A DNA stretch of 39,257 nt from Micrococcales bacterium. GTDB taxonomy: Bacteria > Actinomycetota > Actinomycetes > Actinomycetales > Cellulomonadaceae. The notes beneath the pieces were generated by a model. It ran no database searches. It was not told where the DNA came from and worked only from the letters and a program-made list of their open reading frames with translations. The stretch spans positions 1 to 39,257 of the forward strand of contig WRET01000030.1 in assembly GCA_009779195.1 (NCBI GenBank), in the 5' to 3' direction. Of the stretch, positions 32,392 to 39,257 are shown piece by piece. Numbering within the stretch: position 1 is the stretch's first letter; each line of letters starts with the position of its first letter. The translations under genes were made by a program, and so were the position numbers.

Positions 32392-33368
32392 GCGCCATCG
32401 AGATCCACGACCTGCACAAGTCGTTCGGGACGACCATAGCCCTCGACGGGCTGGACCTGGTCGTCCAACCCGGCCAGATCGCCGGGTTCTTGGGGCCCAA
32501 CGGGTCAGGCAAGTCCACGACCATCCGGGTGCTGCTCGGGCTGCTGCGCCCCGACTCGGGCACGGTCCGGCTGCTCGACGGCGACCCGTGGTCCGACGCT
32601 GTCGCGCTGCACCGGCGCCTGGCGTACGTACCCGGCGACGTGTCGTTGTGGCCGAACCTCACCGGCGGTGAGGCCATCGACCTCATGGGGCGTCTGCACG
32701 GCGGCCTGGACCCGGCGCGCAGGGCTGAGCTGCTGCAACGTTTCGAGCTCGACCCGTCGAAGAAGGCCCGGACCTACTCCAAAGGGAACCGGCAGAAAGT
32801 GGCGTTGGTCGCCGCGCTGGCCTGCGACGCCGAGCTGCTCGTTCTCGACGAGCCCACGTCCGGGCTCGACCCGCTCATGGAGGCGGTGTTCACCGAGTAC
32901 CTGCGTGAGGCCAAAGCCGCAGGCCAGTCAGTGCTGCTGTCGAGCCACATCATGAGCGAGGTGGAGAAGGTCTGCGACACCGTGACCATCATCCGCTCAG
33001 GCCGGGCTGTGGAGTCCGGCACCCTGGCGGACCTGCGGCACCTGACCCGCTCGTCGGTCACCGCCGTGGTTGATGGGGACGCGGGGTCCCTGGCGACGCT
33101 GCCAGGGGTGCACGACCTGGTCACCACCGTCGACGCCTCCGGCACCCGTGTGGCTTTCGACGTGGACAACGACGACATGAGCCCCGTCCTGACGGCACTG
33201 GGCACGATGGGTGTGCTGACGTTCACCGCCAACCCCCCGTCGCTCGAAGAGCTGTTCTTGCGCCACTACGGCGACGAGCTGGCTGCAGCAGGCGTCCCCG
33301 AGCCGACCGCGTCCGCGTCGGCGCGGGCACCTGAGACCAACGACACCGGTGATGAGGCAGCACGATGA
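32388..33368 (+). CDS. ABC transporter ATP-binding protein
   Basis: The 326-residue ATPase has Walker A GPNGSGKST (about residues 38-46), the signature region YSKGNRQKVALVAAL (degenerate LSGGQ, common in drug/lipid exporters of this type), Walker B LLVLDEPTSGLDP, and the H-loop VLLSSHIMSEVEKV. A C-terminal extension of about 100 residues (from TRSSVTAVVDGDAGS on) resembles the accessory domain of natural-product exporters. It powers the permease encoded next, with which it overlaps by 4 nt. Confidence 0.94.
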   Translation: MSAIEIHDLHKSFGTTIALDGLDLVVQPGQIAGFLGPNGSGKSTTIRVLLGLLRPDSGTVRLLDGDPWSDAVALHRRLAYVPGDVSLWPNLTGGEAIDLMGRLHGGLDPARRAELLQRFELDPSKKARTYSKGNRQKVALVAALACDAELLVLDEPTSGLDPLMEAVFTEYLREAKAAGQSVLLSSHIMSEVEKVCDTVTIIRSGRAVESGTLADLRHLTRSSVTAVVDGDAGSLATLPGVHDLVTTVDASGTRVAFDVDNDDMSPVLTALGTMGVLTFTANPPSLEELFLRHYGDELAAAGVPEPTASASARAPETNDTGDEAAR

Positions 33369-35026
33369 CCACCCTCGTCGAACGGGGCCCAGCGCCCACG
33401 GCCCCACCAGCCCGCCTCGCCGACGAGCTGGCCGGCACCTGGCTGCTCCTGCGTTTCATGCTGCGCCGCGACCGGGTGCGCCTGGGGGTGTGGACGGCGT
33501 CGGTCGTCGGGCTGTGGCTGTACGTCGCGGTGGAGTTCACGGCGATGTACGCCGAGCCGGCCGCGCGGGCCGAACGCGCCACGCTCATGCGCACCCCAGC
33601 GTCCGTCCTCATGACCGGCCCCGGCTACGGCTTGGACGACTACACGATCGGCGCGATGTGCGCCAACGAGATGGTGCTGTGGATCGTCATCTGCTTGTCG
33701 GTGATGAGCATCTTGGAGGTGGTGCGCCACACCCGCGCCGAAGAGGAGTCCTCGCGTTCCGAGCTCGTCCGGGCAGCGGTCGTCGGACGCCACGCCCCAG
33801 CGTTCGCCGCTATGGCCCTGGTCGTCGTCGCCAACCTCGTCATCGCCGCGCTGTCAGCCCTGGTGCTCGTCACTGTGGGCCACCTCGCGGTGTTCGACAC
33901 CGTCGTCATGGTGGGCGGGTCGGCGCTGACCGTGCTGGTGTTCGCCGCCGTCGCTGTGGTGGCGTGCCAGCTGACGGCGCACGCCCGTGGTGCGTCGGGC
34001 CTGGCGGTGGGGGTGCTGGGGCTGATGGCGCTCGTCCGCGGAGCCGGTGACATGCGACGTGAGCACGGGTCGGCCCTGTCGTGGGCCTCGCCGATCGCCT
34101 GGACCCAGCAGACCCGAGCTTTCGTCGATGTACGTGCGTGGCCCCTGGTGCTGCCTGTGGTGGCGGTGGTGGTGCTGGTCGTGGTGGCGGTCGTCCTGGC
34201 CGGGCACCGTGACTTTGGCGCCGGGATGTTCGCCGACCGTCGAGGACGCGCCAGTGCCCACCAGGCCCTGCGCTCACCGCTGGCCCTGGCCTGGCGCCAG
34301 CAGCGCACCGCCCTGGCCTGGTGGACCCTGGGCACCGTCCTCATGTGGCTGGCGACCGGGACGTACGTCAAAGACGTCGGCCCGGTGCTCGAAGACATGG
34401 TCGCGCAGAACCCGGTGATCGGGCAGGTCATCGGCGAGAAAGACATGACTGACGCCTACGTGTCGCTCATCATGTTGTACGCGGCGCTGGCGGCGGTGGG
34501 GTACGGGATCTCGGCGGTCCTGCGGGCCCGCGCCGAGGAGGCCGCGGGCCGCACCGAATACGTCCTGGCCGGGCCTGTGGGGCGCGGACGGTGGCTGTCG
34601 GCCCAGCTGGTCGTGGCGGGGGCGGGCGCGGGCGCGCTCATGGTCGCCGAGGGCCTGGCCCTGGGCACCGGGGCGTACCTGGTCGGTGCGCACGACCCTT
34701 CCCTGGGCACCTACGCGCTGGCCGCTGTGGTGTACCTGCCTGCGGTCGCGGTGGTCCTGGGGGTGGCGGCGGCGCTGCTGGGCTGGATGCCGCGGTGGAC
34801 GGGCGCGTCGTGGGCGTTCCTCGTCCTGGCGTTCGTCGTGGGGATGTTCGGCGACGCGTTCCACCTGCCAGACGCCGTACAGCACGTCTCCCCGCTGCGC
34901 TGGGTGCCGCGGGTCCCCGTCGAAGACGTCTCCTGGCTGCCCGTCGCAGGGCTGTGCGTCGTCGCGGCAGTGCTGTTCGCGGGGGCTTTTGCCGGTTTCC
35001 GGCGTCGTGACATCCCGGTGGTGTGA
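33365..35026 (+). CDS. ABC transporter permease, polyketide-exporter type
   Basis: The 553-residue permease is the long form with two sets of six hydrophobic segments, like the putative exporters of polyketide antibiotics in actinobacteria. Segments include VRLGVWTASVVGLWLYVAVE, AFAAMALVVVANLVIAALSA, VLPVVAVVVLVVVAVVLAGH and LAAVVYLPAVAVVLGVAAAL. The halves are related: RLGVWTASVV and ALAWWTLGTV both open with the same pattern. It forms an exporter with the preceding ATPase. The substrate is unknown; a hydrophobic drug or envelope lipid is likely. The stop is at 35026 with no clear terminator. Confidence 0.9.
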   Translation: MTTLVERGPAPTAPPARLADELAGTWLLLRFMLRRDRVRLGVWTASVVGLWLYVAVEFTAMYAEPAARAERATLMRTPASVLMTGPGYGLDDYTIGAMCANEMVLWIVICLSVMSILEVVRHTRAEEESSRSELVRAAVVGRHAPAFAAMALVVVANLVIAALSALVLVTVGHLAVFDTVVMVGGSALTVLVFAAVAVVACQLTAHARGASGLAVGVLGLMALVRGAGDMRREHGSALSWASPIAWTQQTRAFVDVRAWPLVLPVVAVVVLVVVAVVLAGHRDFGAGMFADRRGRASAHQALRSPLALAWRQQRTALAWWTLGTVLMWLATGTYVKDVGPVLEDMVAQNPVIGQVIGEKDMTDAYVSLIMLYAALAAVGYGISAVLRARAEEAAGRTEYVLAGPVGRGRWLSAQLVVAGAGAGALMVAEGLALGTGAYLVGAHDPSLGTYALAAVVYLPAVAVVLGVAAALLGWMPRWTGASWAFLVLAFVVGMFGDAFHLPDAVQHVSPLRWVPRVPVEDVSWLPVAGLCVVAAVLFAGAFAGFRRRDIPVV

Positions 35027-35115
35027 CCCCTCTGGCCAACCCGGAGCCGGGCGAACGTGTGACGATCGCCCCATCTGGGCCGGAACAGAGGTCGCTGCTG
35101 CAACCATCACATCTG

Positions 35116-35154
35116 TAGCATTCTGGGTGTAGTCGGGTGTAGTCGGGCGTAGTA
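35116..35154 (+). promoter_or_regulatory. TAGCAT promoter candidate and three 10-bp tandem repeats before the deacetylase gene
   Basis: TAGCAT (35116-35121) could be a -10 element. Immediately downstream are three 10-bp units GGGTGTAGTC (35125-35134, 35135-35144) and GGGCGTAGTA (35145-35154), spaced by one DNA turn, ending 16 nt before the ATG. They would lie in the 5' leader and could bind a regulator or expand and contract. Confidence 0.4.
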
Positions 35155-35170
35155 GGACATTGAGGTCACC

Positions 35171-37918
35171 ATGAGCCAGCCACCGGAGGGGTCGTCGACC
35201 CCACGGCACGCTGGCGCACCCCAGCCGACCGAGGGTGTCACATACTCCCCCGGCAAGACGCCCACGGTGCCCCCCGTGGCCACGCCCACCACACCACCAA
35301 CGTCGGGGGACCCACAGGCCTCACCTCGACCCCCGCCTGCCCAGATGGCGGCTCCACCACCGGTTTCGCCCCAACCCTCACGTGTGCGACCACCGGCACA
35401 GCTGGCTGGCCCACCGCCACGCGATCCTTCACCACCACCGGTAGCACCTGAGGTCCTGCCGTTACTCCCGCCACCCCCGCCTGCCCCAGCGGCGACACCG
35501 GCCTCTGCGCCGGAACCAGAACCTTCCATCCCCGTCCCACCAGCGCCTGAGCCTCGCTACGGCGCAAGCTGGTGGATCCGGGCCGGGAAGGGAGCCTCGT
35601 CACCAGCTCCGGAACCGGCCATCACGACACCGGCCGAACCTGCACCCAACCCTCCGTGCGCGCCAGCACCCGACGCCGCAGCGCCCGACCCTCCGTCCTC
35701 CCCGCCTGGCGGACCTGACCCGACGGTCGTCATGGAGCGTCCTTCCCGCACGCCCCGACCGTCCGAACCCGCGTCCGAGGCCACAGCCGACCCTCCGCCA
35801 CCCGAACCCGCGTCCGAGGCCACGGCCGAACCTCCAGCACCCACACACGAACCAACACCCGAACCAGAACCCACCCCCCCTCCACTGCCTCCACCAACGC
35901 CTGAGCCTCCTGTTCTCTCCGTGGCGAGCGTGACCCAGTGGATCCAGACCAAGACGGCCACAACCCTGGCCGGACCAACACCAGCACCCGAACCAACACC
36001 AGCACCCGAACCGACGGCCGAGACCACAGCCGAACCTCTGCCACCCGAACCCGCGTCCGGGGCCACAGCCGAGCCTCCGCCAGCACCCACACACGAACCA
36101 GAACCCGAACCAGAACCCACCCCCCCTCCACTGCCTCCACCAACGCCTGAGCCCCCTGTTCTCTCCGTGGCGAGCGTGACCCAGTGGATCCAGACCAAGA
36201 CGGCCACAACCCTAGCCGGACCAACACCAGCACCCGAACCGACGGCCGACGCCACAGCACCCGGCCCTCCGCCCCCACCTGGCGGACCTGACCCCACGGT
36301 CGTCCTGGAGCGTCCCCGCACGCCCCCACTGCCCGACCCAGAGCCGGAGCCAGCACCTGCACCTTCGCCCGCGCAGGCACCCGGCGCCACAGCACCCGAC
36401 CCTTCGCCCACCCCGCCCCACGGACCTGACCCCACGGTCGTCATGGAGCGCCGTCCCCGCACGCCGCGACCGGCCAAACCAGCACCCGTACCCCCGCCCG
36501 CGCCCGGCCCAGCACCGACGCCCGACGCAAGAACACCTCGCCCTTCGCCTACCCCGCCCCACGGACCTGACCCCACGGTCGTCGTGGAGCGTCGTCCCCG
36601 CACGCCGCGACCGCAGGCTCCCCCACCGGTCGCGAGGCCGCAGCCAGCGCGTGCGCCAACGCGCTACCGCTCACCCACGCCGGCGTCCGAGCTGGCACGG
36701 CGCGTCCATGCCTCGGCGTCCAGGCACCAGTCCGACGTCCCGCTCCAGGTGATCCCGCCTGCCCAACAGGTGGCACCGCCTGAAGGTCCGCAGCGCATGG
36801 CCAGGCCCGGGACACCCCTCACAGCGGCACCCCACGTCGTCGAACCTGTGTCGCCCACCGCAGCGGTGAAGAGCGTCGCCGGGGCTGTGACACCCATCAC
36901 CGGGGTCGAGCGCGTCGCGGAGTACGTGACACCGACCTCCGGCAACCCGGTGGTGCCACCGCCCGCGCCCCAGACTGCGCCGCCGCAGCCTGTGCCGACC
37001 CATCCGGCACCCTCAGCCCCGCCCATGGCACCGCACCCCATGCACGACCGGTTGCGGCTCGTCGCTGCGGGCCTGGTCGCGTGTCTCATACTCGTCGGGA
37101 CGGGGATCGTCGTGGCGAAGCAGTTCGTCCACCCCGGCGACGACCAGCAAGCCACCCACACGCCTGCGTCGACCACGAACCCTGTGGTTCTGCCTGAGCC
37201 ACCTGCCAACTGCGCGGCCGTCGCCTGCGTCGCCTTGACGTTCGACGACGGTCCGGGCCCCTACACCGCCGACCTGCTCGACGTCCTCGACGAGAAGAAC
37301 GCCAAGGCGACGTTCTTCGTCCTGGGGTCGAGGGCGAGCAGGAACCGCGACCTGTTGGCCCGGACGGCGGCCTCAGGGCACGCGATCGGCAACCACTCGT
37401 GGTCCCACAAGGACCTGACCAAGATCAGCCGGGACACGATCGACGACGAGCTCGACCGCACCACGGCGGCGATCGTGCAGGTCACGGGCGCGGACCCTGT
37501 CCTCATGCGTCCTCCGTACGGGACGTTGAGCGACTCGGTGCGCGCCGCCGCCGGTGATCACGGCACAGCCCTGGTGCTGTGGGACGTCGACACCGAAGAC
37601 TGGAAGAACCGCGACCCGCAGATCACCACGCAACGTGCGCTGGAGGCCACCGACGGGTCGATCATCTTGATGCACGACATCCACGAGTCGACGCTCGTGG
37701 CCATGCCGGGCATCATCGACGGCCTCCGTGCCGCGGGGTTCACGCTGGTCACCGTGCCTGAGCTGCTCGAGACGCTCAACCCTGGACAGGTGTACTGGAA
37801 CCGGTCGGACGAGGTCGGGTCCACCCAGCCGTACGACGCGTCTGACCCGGCTGACGAGCAGGTCTGCTGGGCACCGCTTCCCGACTCGACACCGCCCGAG
37901 CCGGGTCGCGAACCGTGA
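35171..37918 (+). CDS. Membrane-anchored polysaccharide deacetylase with long proline-rich cytoplasmic region
   Basis: The 915-residue protein has three parts. Residues about 1-620 are Pro-rich and low complexity, with recurring GPDPTVVMER-type motifs (four copies) and two copies of VLSVASVTQWIQTKTATTLA. One transmembrane helix follows (about 630-652, LVAAGLVACLILVGTGIVVA). The extracellular part is a NodB-type carbohydrate esterase 4 domain: TFDDGPGPYTADLLDVL (catalytic Asp and metal Asp), GHAIGNHSWSHKDL (metal His pair), RPPYGTLS, DVDTEDWKN and ILMHDIHEST. Such enzymes N-deacetylate peptidoglycan or similar wall glycans. ATG 35171 has GAGGTCACC upstream. The size and the N-terminal region are unusual for the family; the inside part may be a phosphorylation or scaffold region. 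Confidence 0.88.
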   Translation: MSQPPEGSSTPRHAGAPQPTEGVTYSPGKTPTVPPVATPTTPPTSGDPQASPRPPPAQMAAPPPVSPQPSRVRPPAQLAGPPPRDPSPPPVAPEVLPLLPPPPPAPAATPASAPEPEPSIPVPPAPEPRYGASWWIRAGKGASSPAPEPAITTPAEPAPNPPCAPAPDAAAPDPPSSPPGGPDPTVVMERPSRTPRPSEPASEATADPPPPEPASEATAEPPAPTHEPTPEPEPTPPPLPPPTPEPPVLSVASVTQWIQTKTATTLAGPTPAPEPTPAPEPTAETTAEPLPPEPASGATAEPPPAPTHEPEPEPEPTPPPLPPPTPEPPVLSVASVTQWIQTKTATTLAGPTPAPEPTADATAPGPPPPPGGPDPTVVLERPRTPPLPDPEPEPAPAPSPAQAPGATAPDPSPTPPHGPDPTVVMERRPRTPRPAKPAPVPPPAPGPAPTPDARTPRPSPTPPHGPDPTVVVERRPRTPRPQAPPPVARPQPARAPTRYRSPTPASELARRVHASASRHQSDVPLQVIPPAQQVAPPEGPQRMARPGTPLTAAPHVVEPVSPTAAVKSVAGAVTPITGVERVAEYVTPTSGNPVVPPPAPQTAPPQPVPTHPAPSAPPMAPHPMHDRLRLVAAGLVACLILVGTGIVVAKQFVHPGDDQQATHTPASTTNPVVLPEPPANCAAVACVALTFDDGPGPYTADLLDVLDEKNAKATFFVLGSRASRNRDLLARTAASGHAIGNHSWSHKDLTKISRDTIDDELDRTTAAIVQVTGADPVLMRPPYGTLSDSVRAAAGDHGTALVLWDVDTEDWKNRDPQITTQRALEATDGSIILMHDIHESTLVAMPGIIDGLRAAGFTLVTVPELLETLNPGQVYWNRSDEVGSTQPYDASDPADEQVCWAPLPDSTPPEPGREP
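35862..36243 (+). repeat. Duplicated segment inside the deacetylase proline-rich region
   Basis: Two near-identical stretches lie 246 bp (82 codons) apart; for example TGTTCTCTCCGTGGCGAGCG occurs at 35911 and 36157. Each encodes PPVLSVASVTQWIQTKTATT, the least Pro-like part of the region, which suggests a duplicated functional segment rather than random low complexity. Confidence 0.8.
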
Positions 37919-38018
37919 GCCGCACCGACACGCTGGCACAGCGTCAGCACCGCGTGGGAGCAACGTCGAGACGCGGCGGCGCCCGCCCAGTCCTATAGTC
38001 CAGACACACCGCGGGGAC

Positions 38019-38036
38019 TAGGGTCTGTCGCGACAG
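38019..38036 (+). promoter_or_regulatory. -10 candidate adjoining a perfect 12-bp palindrome
   Basis: TAGGGT (38019-38024) is followed at once by CTGTCGCGACAG (38025-38036). A protein bound to this palindrome would cover the transcription start region. TATAGT at 37994-37999 is an alternative -10. Downstream target: the gene at 38101. Confidence 0.35.
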
Positions 38037-38100
38037 CACCATCGGCACGACGAACCCGTCTCGTCGGCACGTCGACCGACTGACGACGATCTGAGGTCAC

Positions 38101-38664
38101 GTGTCCGCCCAGTCGCGGCACATCAGCGTCCGAACCGCTGGAGGCTTGAGGAACATGATGCACACGTCCACCGTCGTGGCTGGTGCGGTCCACCAGCTCG
38201 GCGAGATCCTTCGCCCACGTCTGCGTGTGCAGAGCACTGGCGTGCGCGACGTGAGCGTCGTGGTGCTCGACGACCGGTGGGCGGTCACCGTCGACCGCGG
38301 TCCGGCCTCTGACCTGCTGGTGACCCAGTGGGAGCGGACCATCGCCGAAGGCTCCGACGGCCAGCGCTGGTCCACCCCCGGCTACCAGACCCTCGCCTTC
38401 GCCAAGACTGGCGAGCTTCCCCCGCGCACCTGGCAACGTGTCGCCTCCGTCGCCCGGACCGAGAACGCTGGTGTGGCTGTGCGGGCCGTGGTCAACGCCA
38501 TCCGCAGCTGTGCGACCGTCGCCCCCAGCTGGCGTTTCGCCTGCGACGCCGCCCACACCTGGGAGCTGACCGCCGGCCAGCCCATCCCCGCGTCGTGCCC
38601 TTCGTGCGGCTCAGGCCGGATCGTCCACGCCGAGCAGGTACAAGCCACGACGGCCGAGACGTAA
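38101..38664 (+). CDS. Uncharacterised protein with C-terminal zinc-ribbon-like cysteines
   Basis: I do not recognise this 187-residue protein. The middle (VSVVVLDDRWAVTVDRGPAS, then LLVTQWERTIAEG) looks like a small alpha/beta domain. The C-terminus has FACDAAHTWEL and later ASCPSCGSGRIVH, a C-x3-H plus C-x2-C spacing that could bind zinc. There is no signal peptide or transmembrane helix. The start is GTG 38101 with GAGGTC upstream; ATG 38156 or 38159 could be the real start, because the first 18 residues look unstructured. The gene's end is shared with a convergent terminator. Confidence 0.7.
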   Translation: MSAQSRHISVRTAGGLRNMMHTSTVVAGAVHQLGEILRPRLRVQSTGVRDVSVVVLDDRWAVTVDRGPASDLLVTQWERTIAEGSDGQRWSTPGYQTLAFAKTGELPPRTWQRVASVARTENAGVAVRAVVNAIRSCATVAPSWRFACDAAHTWELTAGQPIPASCPSCGSGRIVHAEQVQATTAET

Positions 38665-38681
38665 CCTTCACGTCTCGGCCG
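38651..38681. terminator. Bidirectional terminator between convergent genes
   Basis: CGGCCGAGACG (38651-38661) pairs exactly with 38671-38681 around a 9-nt loop that contains the stop codon of the upstream gene. The stem can be extended with one mismatch. It also lies just past the stop of the minus-strand Cys-rich gene. There is no T run on either side. Confidence 0.6.
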
Positions 38682-38693
38682 CCGTAGTTGCGG

Positions 38694-39257
38694 TCAGCGA
38701 GCCCGGCTGACCTGTACCCGACGCCAAGCAACCAGCGTCAAGACGAGCCCCAGCACCGCGAGCGTGCCGCCCATACCTGCCAGCATCGCGCTGTCGCTGC
38801 CGGTCGAGGCCAGCGAGTGCGGCCGGGCCGCTGTCCGCGGACCTCGATGGGCAGGGCCCCGTCCAGAAGGTCCGCTGACCAGCGGCGGTTTGAACAACGG
38901 CGGTTCGACCGACGGCGGACCGTTGCACGGGTCACCTGGACCGCACGGGTCGTTCCCGCAGGTCCAGTCGCACGGGGGGTCGTCGCAAGTCTTGCAGTCG
39001 TCGCAAGTCTTGCAGTCGTCGCACTTGTCGCAGTCGTCGCACTGCTCACAGTCGTCGCACTCATCGCAGTTCTCGCACTGCTCACAGTCGTCGCACTCAT
39101 CGCAGTTCTCGCACTGCTCACAGTCGTCGCACTGCTCACAGTTCTCGCACTGCTCACAGTCCTCGCACTCATCACAGTTCTCGCACTGCTCACAGTCCTC
39201 GCACTCATCACAGTTCTCGCACTGCTCACAGTCCTCGCACTCATCACAGTTCTCGCA
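38694..39257 (-). CDS. Cell-wall protein with poly-(Cys-X-X) acidic repeats and LASTG sorting signal (C-terminal part)
   Basis: The frame is open to the window edge; 187 residues are visible. It starts with 31 consecutive Cys-X-X triplets (38979-39257), mostly CEN CDE CED CEQ, so every third residue is Cys and almost all others are Asp, Glu, Asn or Gln. Then come CDWTCGNDPCGPGDPC, a Pro-rich linker, and a sorting signal: LASTG (38799-38813), the hydrophobic segment MGGTLAVLGLVLTLVAW, and the basic tail RRVQVSRAR. LAxTG is the class E sortase form in actinobacteria, so it should be anchored on the outside of the wall. Function is unknown; metal binding or disulfide cross-linking are possibilities. 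I know of no named family for this repeat. Confidence 0.85.
   Translation of the reverse strand, partial: CENCDECEDCEQCENCDECEDCEQCENCDECEDCEQCENCEQCDDCEQCENCDECDDCEQCENCDECDDCEQCDDCDKCDDCKTCDDCKTCDDPPCDWTCGNDPCGPGDPCNGPPSVEPPLFKPPLVSGPSGRGPAHRGPRTAARPHSLASTGSDSAMLAGMGGTLAVLGLVLTLVAWRRVQVSRAR
38979..39257 (-). repeat. 9-bp/36-bp tandem repeat encoding (CXX)n
   Basis: 31 in-frame 9-bp units form a higher-order 36-bp (12-residue CENCDECEDCEQ) repeat that is most regular toward the window edge and degenerates into CDD/CKT triplets at the 3' end of the gene. The array continues beyond the window. Confidence 0.9.

Noticed and set aside
38979-39257. CRISPR or non-coding satellite at the right edge
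   Set aside because: The 9/36-bp periodicity is in frame, encodes Cys-X-X without a stop, and leads into a proper sorting signal.
1-39257. tRNA or rRNA genes
   Set aside because: None of the intergenic stretches shows a cloverleaf with a TTCGA-type T loop or recognisable rRNA sequence. The reading was by eye, so a tRNA scan would be decisive.

Overview
The window is GC-rich throughout, its genes often start with GTG, and its gene families are typical of Actinomycetota. These include a DECH-box helicase next to TadE-like genes, a DUF4244 pilin, a DUF2342 zincin beside tilS and hpt, and LAxTG wall-sorting signals of the class E sortase type. The best fit is the order Micrococcales, perhaps near Cellulomonadaceae. 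That placement is inferred from gene content only. Many genes show a TAnnnT hexamer 6 or 7 nt before the start codon with no Shine-Dalgarno sequence, the pattern expected of leaderless transcripts, and several starts were chosen on that basis.

Layout. 1-519 is the 3' end of a Lys/His-repeat surface protein with a LAATG sorting signal. 520-1030 holds its terminator and a repeat cluster. 1031-3058 (minus) is ftsH. 3306-6854 is a STAND-type NTPase with tetratricopeptide repeats. 7183-9114 has a DUF1992 gene, a perfect 35-bp-stem hairpin and a broken DUF222-HNH gene. 9086-12964 (minus) carries a cation-efflux-like membrane protein, an acyltransferase, and a response regulator/histidine kinase pair. 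13247-16382 is the helicase/pilus neighbourhood: the helicase and three pilin-like genes remain, but the secretion ATPase and TadB/TadC genes that normally adjoin them are absent, and a MITE-like element sits at that border. pheA (minus) follows, then a 1534-residue membrane protein that is an internal duplication, a GT2 glycosyltransferase, an FAD oxidoreductase, and the zincin-tilS-hpt run.

After hpt comes an accessory segment (27.7-31.7 kb) bounded and divided by three copies of one 60-70 bp inverted repeat. It holds an orphan GyrB transducer-domain/winged-helix gene, an AbiEi-like/DUF559 nuclease-type gene, and a HipB-HipA module whose antitoxin has two HTH domains. In related actinobacteria ftsH normally follows hpt; here it is about 24 kb away. 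Next come a TetR-ABC export operon, a membrane-anchored polysaccharide deacetylase with a long proline-rich cytoplasmic region, and a small zinc-ribbon-like protein. The window ends in a cell-wall protein made of at least 31 consecutive Cys-X-X triplets followed by LASTG.

The most unusual content is the poly-(CXX) surface protein, the orphan GyrB fragment gene between repeat copies, the STAND protein with a Gly/Ala-rich possible membrane effector, the fused duplicated membrane protein, and the several palindromic elements.
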